The notes under the pieces were generated by a model. That model was not told the origin of the DNA. It worked only from the letters and a program-made list of their open reading frames with translations, and did not search any database. A program made the position numbers and the translations under genes. Below, piece after piece: positions 1 to 10,864 of a stretch of 64,000 nt of DNA (positions are counted from its first letter, which is position 1; every line of letters begins with the position of its first letter). Where the stretch lies: positions 1,054,001-1,118,000 of the forward strand of contig CAWIQJ010000006.1 of the NCBI GenBank assembly GCA_963838235.1. Direction: 5' to 3'. This DNA is from JAFECT01 sp963838235 (GTDB lineage Bacteria; Pseudomonadota; Alphaproteobacteria; Caulobacterales; Caulobacteraceae).

Positions 1-2168
1 CCTCACCGGGAAATCGCCGTTCGATCAGGCCCGACAACTCCGCGCACTGGCGAAAGGCGCGCTTCATCATCACGCTCTCCTCGAGCCACGCTTCCAGGTC
101 GTCACCCAGCATGTCTTCCTGGAACAACTGGTCGAAGTCGAGATCGCCCAGCGGCCGCATGGCCCACAGCGCCAGGGCATAGTCGTTGGCGACGAAACCG
201 AGCGGGTGCTTGTTCAACCGCTCCAGCCGGCGCGCCAGCAACTGACACAGCGTCCCGTGGCTGATCCGCCCGTCGAACGGATAGCAGACGAGGTAGTGGC
301 GCGAACCCCGGCGGAAGGTCTCCACCAGCATTTCGTTCTCGTGCGGAATGTGCGAGCGGCGCGACTGGATCTCCAGCCATTCGTTCACATCGTAGGGCAG
401 GCGCTTCCACGCGCTCTCGTCGGCGATCATCCGGCGCACGCGCTTGGCCAGATAGGTCGACAGGGCGAACTTCGACCCGCCCCAGCTCGGCACCCGCGGA
501 TCGGAATTGGCCGGCGCCCGGGTGACATAGGCGTCGAGCCCGTCCACCGAACTCGAACCGCCAGATCTGGCCCGCGAAGATGAAGGTGTCGCCTTGGGTC
601 AGTTGTTCGATGAAGCCCTCCTCCATCTCGCCGATCTTGCGCCCGAAGCCGCGGCCCTTGCCGCTGGTCACCCGGATCGAGAGCATTGGAATGTCGACGA
701 TGGCGCCCACGTTCAGCCGGTGGCGCTGGGCGAACTGGCCGTTGCGCACGCGCCAACGACCGTCGCGATCCTCGACGATGCGGCGAAAGCGGTCGTAGGT
801 TTTCAGCGCATAGCCGCCGGTCGACACGAAATCGAGCACCCGGTCGAAGTCTTCGCGCAGCAGGTCGCGATAGGGGCCGCTGGTGCGGATTTCAGCGTAG
901 AGGTCGTCGGCCTGGAACGGTTCGCCGCAGGCGCAGCCCATGACGTGTTGCGCCAGAATATCCTGCGCGCCCGTACGCTCCGCATCGCCGTCGAGGTCGT
1001 TGTCAGCGACGGCTTCTTTCGCCGCCTCGCACTCCAGCACTTCGAATCGGTGCGCGGGCACCAGCACCGCGCGCGACGGTTCGTCGAGCCTGTGGTTGGC
1101 GCGGCCGATGCGTTGGATCAGGCGCGCCGACCCCTTGGGCGCCGCGAGCTGGATGACCAGGTCCACCGCGCCCCAGTCGATGCCGAGGTCCAGCGTCGAG
1201 GTGCACACCACCGCGCGCAACTCCCCGCGCGTCATGGCGGCCTCGACCCGGCGCCGCTGTTCCGGCGCCAGCGAGCCGTGGTGCAAAGCGATCGGCAGGC
1301 CGTCCTCGTTGATCTCCCACAGCATCTGAAAGGCCATCTCGGCCTGGAAGCGGGTGTTGACGAACACCAGGGCGGTCTTGGCTTGTTTGATAATCTGATA
1401 GACGTCGCCGATGGCGTGTTTGGCGGTCCATCCGCTCCACGGCGTGCCGCCCGAGGCCAGCACCTCGACCACGGGCACGGCGCCGGGATCGCCCAGCACC
1501 AGGTCCGCCGTCCCCGGCTGCGGCGCCAGCCACCGGCGCAGCATGTCCGGATCGTTCACCGTCGCCGACAGTCCCGTGCGACGCAGCCGCGGCGCAAATT
1601 GCTGCAACCGCGCGAGCCCCAGGTTCAACAGGTCGCCACGCTTGGACCCGTGCAAGGCATGGATCTCATCCAACACCACGGTCGACAGGTCGGAGAACCA
1701 GTCGCGCGCTCCCTCCCACGCACAAAACAGCGCCAGCTGTTCCGGCGTGGTCAACAGAATGTCCGGCGGATTGACCTTCTGCCGCTGCCGCTTGGAGACC
1801 GGCGTGTCCCCCGTGCGCGTCTCGACCCGCACGTTTAACCCCATCTCCGCCACCGGCGTGTTCAGGTTCCGCTCCACATCCACCGCCAGCGCCTTCAACG
1901 GCGAGATGTAGAGGGTGTGCACCCCCGGCCTGCGGTTCGGCGCCGGCCGCTCCGCCAGCTCAATCAGCGACGGCAGGAACCCGCCCAGGGTCTTACCGCC
2001 CCCGGTGGGCGCAATCAGCAACGCGTGCCGCCCCTGGCGCGCCTTCTCCACCATCTCCAACTGATGCCGCCGGGGCGTCCACCCACGCGAGGCAAACCAC
2101 GCCTCGAACCGGGGCGGGAGCTGGGCAGGGCCGGAAACCAGGTCGAGCTGAGGCTGGGCGGAGGACAC
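1..2168 (-). CDS. Ligase-associated DEXH-box DNA helicase (Lhr-like), frame-broken, 3' end outside window
   Basis: Superfamily 2 helicase of the bacterial Lhr-like type usually found with an ATP-dependent DNA ligase; presumed role in DNA repair. Seen: Walker A APTGGGKT at residues 53-60, DEIH box near 167-170, helicase C-terminal motif RIGRANHR near 355. The frame breaks near position 548: translation is family-like up to RFE, and the continuation GLDAYVTRAPANSDPRVPSW lies in another frame that stays open to the window edge. Removing one T from GAGTTCGG restores one frame (RFESVDGLDAY). The usual length is roughly 800-850 residues, so little of the C-terminus is missing. ATG at 2168 gives a normal N-terminus. 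The gene is divergent from the helicase at 2227. Confidence 0.85.
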
Positions 2169-2226
2169 CTGCGGCCTATAGCATGTTCCCGTTCCGTTTC
2201 ACCCCAGGGCGCGCTATCTCAGACGG

Positions 2227-5077
2227 GTGACTCCCTTCGACCCCGAATCCTTCCACCCCACCCCCGAGGCAGACCCCGTTCCGCCCGGCGCGCTCCCGCC
2301 TGCGCTCGCGGTGCCACCTGGCGCGGGGGCTGTGGCCGACGAGACCGGCGCGCGGGCGCTGCCGCGGTCGCAGGCGGCGAGGGTGTTTGAGGAGGGGCCG
2401 CTGATCGTGGCTCATGCGGGGCTGACGGCGCGTAGACTTGGGTTTTCACCGCCGCCGCGGTCGGCGGCGTTGCTGGATGCGCTGGAGCTCTACGCCTTTG
2501 TGCGGCCGGCGCGGTTTTGTGCGCCGTCGGCGGCGGGGTTGGCGTTGGCGCTCGGGTTTCCGGAGCCGTCGGGGGCGGAGGCGCAGGCGTTGGCGTTGCG
2601 GCAGGCGTGTCGGGTGTTGCTGGACGAGGTTGCGGCGTCGCCGGTTCCGACGCGCGAAGAAGCGCTGCAGGTGGCCGAGACGCTCGGGCGCGCGGGGTGG
2701 AGTTGGGCGCCGCGGGTGCTGGCGGCGCTGCGCTCACAGCCGGTGCGTGAGCGCAAGCATCGCGGTTCGGGGCTCGACGTGTGGACGCGGCTCGGCGAAT
2801 GGGAGGATCAGGCGCCGGCGGGCGAACCGGGTTCGCAGCCGATCGATGCGGAGGCGGCGCGGGCGCGGCTGGCGGAATTGCTGACGCGCGCGGGGCTCGA
2901 CGAGGCGCGGCCGTCCCAGGCGGAGTTTGCGGCGGAGGTCACCCACGCCTTCCAGGCGCGCAACAAGGAAGGCGAGCCGAACGCGATGCTGGCCGAGGCG
3001 GGCACCGGCGTGGGCAAGACGCTGGGGTATCTGGCGCCCGCGTCGCTGTGGGCGGAGAAGAACGGGCCGTCGGTGTGGATCTCGACCTATACCCGCGCGC
3101 TGCAGCGCCAGATCGATCGCGAGAGCGCTGCCGTCTATCCCGATCCCGCGGTGCGCGCCAAGAAGGCGGTGGTGCGCAAGGGGCGGGAGAACTACCTCTG
3201 CCTGCTGAACTTCCAGGACATGGTGCAGGCGTCGGCGCTGGGAAGCGCGGACGCGGTCGGTGTCGCGCTGGCCGCGCGCTGGGTTTCGGCGACGCGGGAC
3301 GGCGACATGACCGGCGGGGATTTTCCCGCCTGGCTGCCGACGTTGTTTTCCATCGGATCATCGGCCCAGGCGTCGGCGGCGAACCTGGTCGACCGGCGCG
3401 GCGAGTGCGTGCACGCGGCCTGCGCGCACTACAAGACCTGTTTCGTGGAAAAGGCGATCCGTGCCTCGCGCAAGGCGGACCTGGTGATCGCCAACCACGC
3501 CCTGGTGCTGACCCAGGCTGCGTTCGACGGCGCGCGGTCGGCGCGCGGGTTGAAGGCGGACTCCGAGACGACGGCGCTGAAGCGCATCGTGTTCGACGAA
3601 GGCCATCACCTGTTCGACGCCGCCGACAACGCCTTTTCCGCCTGTCTGTCGGGGCAGGAGGCCGCCGAGATGCGACGCTGGATCCGCGGGCCGGAAGGAC
3701 GCGGCCGGCGCGGGCGTGGGTTGGAGCAGCGGTTGAGCGATCTGGTCGCCGACCGCGAGGACGCGCGCAAGGCGCTGTTCGACGTGCTGCGCGCGGCGGC
3801 GCAATTGCCCGGCGAAGGTTGGTCCGGCCGCATCGCGCCGCCGTCGGGCGAGATCAATCCGATCGGTCCGATCGAGACGTTTCTTGCCGCCGCGCTCGAC
3901 CAGGTGCGCGCCCGCGCCGACGCGAAATTCGGAGACCTGGGCATGGAGTGTTCCGCGCGGCCGGTGACGCCCAACCTGCTCGCCGCGGCTCCCCTCGCGG
4001 CGCGCGCCCTGGCCGCCATCGAGGCGCCGTTGCTGGCGCTGGCGCGCGCGTTGGAGGACTTGCTCGACGACGAGGCGGAAACACTCGAGAGCGGGGAACG
4101 CGCGCGCATTGAAGGGGCTCTGCGCGGTCTCGACCGTCGCGCGCGCATGACGCTGCCGGCCTGGCGTTCGATGCTGCAGGGGCTTGCCGAGGAAGGCGTC
4201 GAGGACGATCCCGATTTCGTCGACTGGATCTCGGCGGAGATGATGTTCGGCCGGGTGGTGGACGCAGCGCTGCGCCGTCACTGGGTCGATCCGACCATTC
4301 CGCTGGAAGCGGCGGTGATCGCGCCGGCGCACGGTGTGTTGATCACCAGCGCGACCCTGACCGATCCCGCGATGGAGGATCCATTCGAGCTGGCGCGGTT
4401 GAAGACCGGCGTGGCGCGCCTGCCGACGGCCGAAGTTGACGCGGCGGAGTCGCCGTTCGACTATGCGTCCCAGGCGCGGGTGTTTGTGGTCACCGACGTC
4501 GCGCGCGACGACGCGCGCCAGATCGCCGCCGCCATGCGTGAACTGTTCCTGGCGTCCGGCGGCGGTGCGCTCGGCCTGTTCACCGCGATCCGCCGATGCG
4601 CGCGGTCTATGAGTTGTCGGCCCAGCCGCTCGCGCAAAAGGGCCTGTCGCTCTACGCCCAGCATGTGGACCCGCTCGAGGTCGGCGCCCTGGTCGATGTG
4701 TTTCGCGCCGAGGAGCATTCCTGCCTGCTCGGCACCGACGCGGTGCGCGACGGCATCGACGTGCCGGGGACGGCGCTGCGCCTGATCGCCTTCGATCGCG
4801 TGCCGTGGCCCAGGCCCGACCTGTTGCACAAGGCGCGGCGCGCGCGCTTCGGTGGCAAGGCCTATGACGACGCGGTGGCGCGCGCCCGCATCGCCCAGGC
4901 GTTCGGCCGCCTGATCCGCCGCGCCGACGACCGCGGCGTCTTCGTTTTGCTGGACGCCGCCGCCCCACCCGCCTGTTCGCCAGCCTGCCGCCGGGGGTGG
5001 AGATTCAGCGCGTGGACCTGGTCGAGGCGCTGGAGGCGGTGCGGGTCTTCCTTCAAACCGACGCCGGAACCGCCTAG
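2227..5077 (+). CDS. ATP-dependent DNA helicase, DinG/XPD-like, two frame breaks
   Basis: Superfamily 2 iron-sulfur-type helicase related to DinG, expected to unwind damaged or recombining DNA. Seen: Walker A AGTGVGKT near residues 258-266, four cysteines around 395-425 (GECVHAACAHYKTC) that could bind an Fe-S cluster, DEGH box near 460, and LITSATLTD further on. The reading frame breaks near 4590 (after LGLFTAI; continues as MRAVYELSAQPLAQ) and near 4965 in a C-rich run (continues as TRLFASLPPGVEIQRVDLVE), ending at TAG 5075-5077. The two tail segments contain the expected motifs DGIDVPG and AQAFGRLIRRADD. The GTG start at 2227 is the first in frame. The breaks look like sequencing indels, not decay. 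Confidence 0.85.
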
Positions 5078-5086
5078 AACGTGGGT

Positions 5087-6119
5087 ATGAGCGAGAACAA
5101 AACCTCCAAAAAGCGCGGCGGCTACCTCGGCCTGTTCGCGCCCTTTGCCTTGGTGCTCCTGGCCCTGGCCGGCTGGACCGTCTGGTGGTTCGTGGTCGCC
5201 CACAGGATCGAGACGGGGGTGGACGCGCGGGTGAAGCAGCTTGGCCGTTCCGGCTACACCGTCGCCTGGCGCACGCGCAGCGTGACCGGCTGGCCCTTCC
5301 GCACCTTTGTCGAGTTCGACGACGTGCGCATCGACGCGCCCGGCGGCGCCAGCGTCACCGCGCCCGAACTCGCCGCCGAGGCCGAGACCTTCCAGCTCGG
5401 CAAATGGGTGATCGCCGCGCCCAAGGGGTTGATCTGGACCCGCGGCAAGACCGAAGGCGCGGTGAAGATCGACGCCCAGGCCATCCGCGCCAGCGTCTCC
5501 GGTGTGGACACCTTCCCGCCCGACCTGCGCATCGAGCTGCGCCAGCCGACCTTCACCCCGCAACCGGGCGCTCGAACCGTTCCCGCTCGCCTCGGCCCAG
5601 TACGTCGACTTCAATCTTGAGCCCAAGGCCGGCGACGCCGGCGCGGGCGCCTTCATCGTCGTCGCCGAGGGCGCGACGGCGAACCCCTCCGGCCAGCTCG
5701 GCTCGATCATCGGCGACCAGCCGTTCCTGGCGCGTTGGGAGGGCGTGCTCGAACATCTCGATCGCGCGCACGCGTCGTCGTGGTCGAAGGCCGTCGGCGC
5801 CTGGACCCGCGCCGACGGCGACATCACCGACAGCCATGCGGAGTTCGTCCAGGGCGACGCCGCAATCGAGGCGTCGTCACCGGCGCTCACCGTCAGTTCC
5901 GACGGCCGCCTCAGCGGCGACGTGACGCTCGATCTCAGGCGTGCGGGCAAGGTGCTCGACCGGGCGCTGACCAGCAGCATCGGTCAGGAAAACGCTTCGG
6001 GTCTCGCCGGCTCGGTGCTGCGCGGTATCGCCAGCCAGAGCAAGGTGGTGGTCACCTTCGACGGCAAGGACACGCGCTTCGCCGGCCAGCGCCTCGCCGC
6101 CGCGCCCAAGATCTTTGAC
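5087..6119 (+). CDS. DUF2125 family membrane-anchored protein, frame-broken
   Basis: Alphaproteobacterial DUF2125 protein of unknown function, probably periplasmic with an N-terminal anchor. Seen: ATG at 5087 (GTG at 5081 is an alternative), a basic N-terminus followed by one hydrophobic segment (residues about 13-38) and a long beta-rich body. The frame breaks near 5570: removing one base in GCTCGAACC joins TPQPGAR to PFPLASAQYVDF. No stop codon is seen before the next gene's GTG at 6120; the two proteins run together in one frame. An out-of-frame TGA at 6116-6118 suggests that another indel hides the true stop. Lies 9 bp behind the DinG-like helicase. Confidence 0.7.
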
Positions 6120-6848
6120 GTGACGGACAAGGACGATGCCGGCGCCGACGCGCGCCTCGTCGCCGCCCTGGAGGAGTGGTCCGCGGCGCGACGCGATACT
6201 CACGCCGCGACCTCCTTCGCGCCGGGCGCGGACGCGGTGCGCACGCGCGCCTTGCTCGGCGACGCGTCCGAGACCGCGCTGATCGCCTGGCGTGCGCTGA
6301 ACGCGAGAACGGCGGGCCTCGATGTGATCGCGATATGGGGCGGCTCCGACACCGCCCAGGTCGCCGACCTCACGCGACGGCGGTTCGGCTTTCACGCCAT
6401 GCTGCAGCCGTGCGCCACGCCCGAGGCGGCGGTCGCCGGAGCCAAGGGACCCGGCTGTGCGGCCGTGCTCGCGATCGACGCCAAGACGGCCTGGTGGGGG
6501 CGTCTGCTGGTCGAACCGACGCTGCAGGTCTTCGCACTCTTGCCCGAGACCTGATTCGAATCGGCCGTGGATGCGCTCGCCATCGCCGAGGTCGTGGTCG
6601 AGCCGACCGGGGTCGACGAAACTTTGTGGGTCACCGACGCGACCGCCACCGCCCCGGAAGATCGAAGCGGCGCTGGGCGGGGCGGGCTTTGCCGCCCGGT
6701 GGATCGCCGCGGCCGGCGGGTTGAAGCTGTTCGCCCTGGCGGGCTATGTCCAGCGACAGGATCTGCGCCTCAGCTCCGCGCCCGGCCGTATGAGCGGGGT
6801 GATCGGGGCCGTGGCGTTCCCTACAAGCGTGGCCCATACCCGGCTTGA
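6120..6848 (+). CDS. Chorismate-mutase-like / aromatic amino acid pathway protein, frame-broken
   Basis: Resembles the proteins annotated as chorismate mutase that precede hisC in Caulobacterales: a short helical N-terminal part with only weak AroQ character (residues 1-65, ending ALIAWRALNA), then a domain with VIAIWGG, AKTAWWGRLLVEPTLQVFALLP, LWVTDAT, AAGGLKLFALAGY and APGRMSGVIGAV. Position before hisC fits a role in aromatic amino acid biosynthesis. An in-frame TGA at 6552-6554 interrupts it, while clearly homologous sequence continues in the same frame (FESAVDALAIAEVVVEP). A second break near 6655 is repaired by shortening a CCCC run. The true 3' end is uncertain (6848, or overlap with hisC at 6872-6874). 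Family assignment is from recollection of related proteins. Confidence 0.55.
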
Positions 6849-6873
6849 GGCGCCTTTCCCCCGGAGGCTCGTG

Positions 6874-7998
6874 ATGACCGTCAACTCCCTCGCGCCCAAG
6901 CCCCGGGCCGCCCCGCCCGAGCCCAAGCCCGGCATCCTCGACATCGCGCCCTATGTCGGCGGCAAGGCGAAGATCGACGGCGTGGCCGATCCGATCAAAC
7001 TGTCGTCGAACGAGAACCCGCTGGGCTGCAGCGCCGCGGCCCGGGACGCCTATTTCGCCGCGGTCGAGCGCCTGCACATCTACCCCGACGGCCGCGCGTC
7101 GAAACTGCGCGAGGCGGTGGCGGCGAAATTCCGTCTCGAACCCGAGCGCCTGATCTTCGGCAACGGCTCGGATGAGATTTTCGCGCTGTTGAACCAGTCC
7201 TATCTCGAGCCGGGCGACGTGATGGTGACGAGCCAGTACGGCTTCCTCGCTTACCGCATCAGCGCGCGCGCCAACCAGGCCGAGATAAAGCTCGCGCCCG
7301 AGCCCGGCCTGCGCGTGAATGTCGACGCGATGCTCGAGCTGGTCGACGAGCGCACCAAGCTCGTCTTCATCTCCTCAATCCCGCCAACCCCACCGGCTCG
7401 TGGAATTCCGGCGAAGAGATTCGCCGCCTGCACGCGGGCCTGCCGCAAGACGTGCTGCTGGTGGTGGACGAGGCCTACGCCGAATACGTAACCGAGCCCG
7501 ACTGGGAATCGGCGCTCGATCTCGCGCGCGGCTCGGCCAACCTCGTGGTCACGCGCACCTTTTCCAAGATTCATGGCCTCGCGGGCCTGCGCGTTGGCTT
7601 CGGCTACGCGCCGCCGGCGATCGCCGCGGCGGTCGACCGCATCCGCTTGCCGTTCAACAACGCCATCCCGGCGCAGGAAGCCGCCATCGCGGCGTTCGAG
7701 CGACGACGAACACCAGGAAAAATCGCGCGAGCTGGTGCGTCAGTGGCGTCCGCGCCTGACCCAGGCGATCCGCGGCATGGGCTTTGAGGTGTTTCCGTCG
7801 GCCGGCAACTTCGTGCTCGTGCGCTTTCCGAACCCGAGCAAGACCGCGCCCCAGGCCGACGCCTTCCTGCACGCGCGCGGCGTGATCGTGCGCCCGGTCG
7901 GCGGCTATGGGCTGGCGGACTGTCTGCGGATTACGGTGGGGACCGAGGCGCAGAACCGGGCGTTGCTGGATGCACTGCAGGCGTTCGTGGACGCTTAA
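6874..7998 (+). CDS. hisC: Histidinol-phosphate aminotransferase, two frame breaks
   Basis: PLP-dependent class I/II aminotransferase converting imidazole acetol phosphate and glutamate to histidinol phosphate; the alphaproteobacterial enzyme may also act on prephenate or aromatic substrates. Seen: SSNENPLG near the N-terminus, FGNGSDEIF, NPANPTG, DEAYAEYV, and the PLP lysine in SKIHGLAGLRVG. Breaks occur near 7380 (VFIS to LNPANPTGSW, one base missing) and near 7705 (removing one T from GCGTTCGAGC joins AIAAS to SDDEHQEKSREL). The ATG at 6874 follows a good Shine-Dalgarno (CCGGAGG at 6861-6867). No prephenate dehydrogenase gene follows, unlike the usual neighbourhood. Confidence 0.85.
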
Positions 7999-8023
7999 GC
8001 ACAACACCAAATAAGCCGCTCAT

Positions 8024-8039
8024 CCCCGCGAAAGCGGGG
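8024..8039. repeat. REP-like intergenic hairpin
   Basis: Stem CCCCGC/GCGGGG with loop GAAA in the 132-bp gap between hisC and the TIGR04222 gene. The surrounding sequence CTCATCCCCGCGAAAGC resembles dispersed extragenic repeats common in alphaproteobacteria. A weaker relative (CTCATCTCCGCG) occurs near 46830. There is no U-tract, so it is not a classical terminator. Confidence 0.45.
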
Positions 8040-8130
8040 GCAGATCGTGAGTTGCGTAACAACGGTTTCCGATCTGTCCTGACGCCGCAAGTCGTGGAAT
8101 AATCGGCCTCGAACGAGATCGAGGGCCGTC

Positions 8131-9486
8131 ATGGAAGCTTCAAATCCTGAGCTCCGCGCCTTGCGCGCCCGCGTAGACGCCTATGTGTTCGACCGTCCCG
8201 ACGAAACCACCAACTTCACCGCGCGGCTGCGCAAACAGACCGGCTGGTCCGCCCGTCGCGCTGCGCGCGCTATCGCCGAGTACCGGCGCTTTGTCATCCT
8301 TGCGGTTGCCGCTGGCCACACGGTCAGTCCGTCGCACGACGTGGACGAGGTCTGGCACCTGCACCTGACCGAGACGCGGCGCTACTGGGGCGAGTTCTGC
8401 ACCGAGGTGCTGGGCAAGCCGCTGCACCACGACCCCAGCCGCGGCGGCGACGAGGACGATCGGTATCGCGTACTCTATCTACGCACGCTCGACAGCTACG
8501 AACGCCTGTTGGGCGAGGCGGCGCCGGCGGACGTCTGGCCGCGCCCGCGGCCGACCCTGGCCTGGCGCGCGCGAAGTGCACTAACGCGGTTTCAGTCGAC
8601 GCTGCTCGGCGTCCCCGCGCTCCTGTTGCTTGCAGGGTGCGCGGTGTTCGATTCATCGCAACCGGGCTCGATCCAGGGGCCGCAGTTCATCGTCGGCTAT
8701 CTCGTCCTGGTCGTTGCGGGCCTGATCGCTCTGGACCTGTGGGTGTCGTCGCTCATGCGCGAGAAGGGCCTCGGCGCGCCGGCCACCTCGCTCGGTTCCT
8801 ACGAGCTGGCCTGGCTTGCGGGCGGCAAACAACGCGTGCTTGCGGCGGTCATGCTGCAGCTCGCCCAGAAGGGTTCGATCACCTTCGACAGCAAGGGCGC
8901 CAAGGCGGTCCAAGGCGCGCCGCCGCCAACGGATGCACCGCCGCTGGACGCCGCGGTCTATGACGCCATCGCGAGTGGAAAGTATGTCGGCAGCGCCCGC
9001 GTCGTGGGCGCGCTCGGTCAACTGCAGGCGCGTCTGGAACAGGCCGGCCTGCTGGCGTCGAGAGACACGCGCGGGAAGGCTGCGCGCGCCGCGTGGCTGA
9101 TCGCGGGCGCGATTTTCCTGATCGGCGCGGCGCGGCTCTCTTTTGGGCTTTCGCATCACAAGCCCTCGGGCTTTCTGATTATGGCGGTGATCCTGGCGCC
9201 GATCGTGGCGGTCATCGTCACCAGCGCCATGATGCGGCGCACGGCCGCGGGCAAGCGCGTGCTCGCCGAAGCGCAGGCGACGACGCCGCGCGCGACGGGC
9301 CTGAAAGAGGGCGACGCCGCGTTGTTGCGAAATCTCGCCCTGTTCGGCGCCACGGTCGTCGCTGTGGAAGCGTTCGGTGGCTACCGCGGCTTTGTCACAG
9401 CGGCCTTTGCCGGCGGCAGCGATGGCGGCTCGAGCAGTTCCAGTTGTGGCGGCGGCGGAAGCTGCGGCGGCGGTTGCGGCGGTTAG
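8131..9486 (+). CDS. TIGR04222-type membrane protein with Gly/Cys/Ser-rich tail
   Basis: Conserved membrane protein of unknown function. The N-terminal 120 residues carry the glycine-rich-domain-protein motif HDVDEVWHLHLTETRRYW seen in the TIGR04222 group. Then come a hydrophobic segment near 155-172 that includes LLLLAGC, a second near 185-205, a cytoplasmic-looking helical region, two more membrane segments near 325-375, and a short tail ending in SSSCGGGGSCGGGCGG, which is typical of the family. Reading frame is clean for 451 residues. Its stop overlaps the stop of the convergent plsC (shared TTA at 9483-9485). Function cannot be inferred. Confidence 0.7.
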   Translation: MEASNPELRALRARVDAYVFDRPDETTNFTARLRKQTGWSARRAARAIAEYRRFVILAVAAGHTVSPSHDVDEVWHLHLTETRRYWGEFCTEVLGKPLHHDPSRGGDEDDRYRVLYLRTLDSYERLLGEAAPADVWPRPRPTLAWRARSALTRFQSTLLGVPALLLLAGCAVFDSSQPGSIQGPQFIVGYLVLVVAGLIALDLWVSSLMREKGLGAPATSLGSYELAWLAGGKQRVLAAVMLQLAQKGSITFDSKGAKAVQGAPPPTDAPPLDAAVYDAIASGKYVGSARVVGALGQLQARLEQAGLLASRDTRGKAARAAWLIAGAIFLIGAARLSFGLSHHKPSGFLIMAVILAPIVAVIVTSAMMRRTAAGKRVLAEAQATTPRATGLKEGDAALLRNLALFGATVVAVEAFGGYRGFVTAAFAGGSDGGSSSSSCGGGGSCGGGCGG

Positions 9487-10205
9487 CGTTCCGCCAACAG
9501 CGCTCGCGACGCCGTCTCGATGCGCGTTTCCAGCTCGCTCATGAACTGGCCGCGCTTCAGGCCCGCGGGGATCGGCTCGAGGAATTCAAACACCACCTTG
9601 CCGGGCCGCCGCATAATCCCGTGTGCGGGCCAGCAGACGCCCGAGTTGGTCGCCACCGGGTAACAGGGCACGCCGAGGTCGCGGTAGAGGGCGGCGACGC
9701 CGGGCTTGTAGTCGCCGGTTTCGCCCGGCGCGGTGCGCGTGCCTTCGGGGAAGATCACGATCTGGCGCGCTTCCTTCAGGCGTTTGCGCGCGTCGACGAC
9801 CATCTTCTTCAGCGCCTTGGCGCCGGCCGAACGATCGACCGGGATCATGCCGGTCTTCCACGCGTGCCAGCCGAAGAACGGCAGCAACATCAGCTCTTTC
9901 TTCAGCACGAAGCACGGATCGTCGAGAAACCCGTAGGGCGCGATCACATCGAACATGCCCTGGTGCTTGGCCGCGATCAGGGCCGCACCCTTGGGCAGGT
10001 GTTGCAGGCCGCGCACCTCGACGCTCACGCCGCAGAACAGCTGGAACGCACCGCTCGCGGTCTTCGCCCACAGGCCGACCAGATAGTTGGCGAACCGGCG
10101 CGGGCCGAACAGGGCGGGAAGAAACAAAATCCCGGCCACCGCGATCGAGAGGTAGAGGAAGGCGGTGAACAGGAGCGAGGTGACGACGCGCAGGGCCGGT
10201 CTCAC
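9483..10205 (-). CDS. plsC: 1-acyl-sn-glycerol-3-phosphate acyltransferase
   Basis: Inner-membrane acyltransferase that acylates lysophosphatidic acid to phosphatidic acid in phospholipid synthesis. Seen: N-terminal hydrophobic segment (TSLLFTAFLYLSIAVAG), catalytic HX4D motif HQGMFD near residue 82, and FPEGTR near 150. About 240 residues, normal for the family. The GTG start at 10205 overlaps the stop of ydcF (GTGA), a translationally coupled arrangement; longer upstream reading has no family resemblance. Last gene of the ftsE-ftsX-ydcF-plsC run. Assignment by motif is firm, acceptor specificity is inferred. Confidence 0.85.
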   Translation of the reverse strand: MRPALRVVTSLLFTAFLYLSIAVAGILFLPALFGPRRFANYLVGLWAKTASGAFQLFCGVSVEVRGLQHLPKGAALIAAKHQGMFDVIAPYGFLDDPCFVLKKELMLLPFFGWHAWKTGMIPVDRSAGAKALKKMVVDARKRLKEARQIVIFPEGTRTAPGETGDYKPGVAALYRDLGVPCYPVATNSGVCWPAHGIMRRPGKVVFEFLEPIPAGLKRGQFMSELETRIETASRALLAER

Positions 10206-10840
10206 TTCGCCGCGTTGGCGGCCGCGGGCTTGGGCGCCGCCTGGCCCTTGTCCATCGCATTGCCGAGGCTGATGAAGCCCTCGCGCGTCAGGACCGCCAG
10301 GTATTTGCAATACTCGAGCGTCATGAACCCGACGCCACCGGTCGTTTTCCACCAGTGCTGGGTGTCAAGCGCAGGCGTGGCGATCGGATAGGCGATGAGG
10401 GTCGCCTCCGGGAGGGCGCCGTGGATCTCCAGCAGGCTGCGCGGCATGTGGTAGTCGGAGGTGACCACGATCAGAATCTTGAAGCTCTTCGCACGCGCCC
10501 AGTCGGCGATCTGCTGCGCGTTGCCCTTGGTGTTCTGCGCGTCGAAATCGAGGTCGACGCAGCAGTCGTAGAGATTGGACGGCGCATTGGCGACCTTGTT
10601 GAGCTGGTCGCGGGTGACCTCTTTGTTGACGCCGGAGACGAGCACGCGCCGGCCCTTGCCCGCCTGCAGCAGGTCCATCGCCTCCTGGATGCGCGCGTTC
10701 GAGGCGCCGGTGAGCGCCACGATGCCGTCGGCCTGGGGTACGGGATCGGGCGGGGTCAGCCGCTGCACCCGCTGGGCGAAGGCCACCAGACCCGCCAGCC
10801 AGACCAGCGCCACCACTAAGATCGCCACCAGGACCTTCAT
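10202..10840 (-). CDS. YdcF family (DUF218) membrane-anchored protein
   Basis: DUF218/YdcF protein, a family of envelope proteins related to ElyC and SanA of uncertain biochemical role. Seen: one N-terminal membrane segment (residues 3-22), ADGIVALTGA near 38, GKGRRVLVSG near 62, DAQNTKGNAQ near 100, and VVTSDYHMPRS near 126, the conserved pattern of the family. 212 residues. Lies 24 bp downstream of ftsX and overlaps plsC by 4 bp, so probably one transcript with them. The C-terminus ends in an Ala/Lys/Pro-rich stretch. Confidence 0.75.
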   Translation of the reverse strand: MKVLVAILVVALVWLAGLVAFAQRVQRLTPPDPVPQADGIVALTGASNARIQEAMDLLQAGKGRRVLVSGVNKEVTRDQLNKVANAPSNLYDCCVDLDFDAQNTKGNAQQIADWARAKSFKILIVVTSDYHMPRSLLEIHGALPEATLIAYPIATPALDTQHWWKTTGGVGFMTLEYCKYLAVLTREGFISLGNAMDKGQAAPKPAAANAAK

Positions 10841-10864
10841 GCCTTCACGCTAACGGCCAATGAC

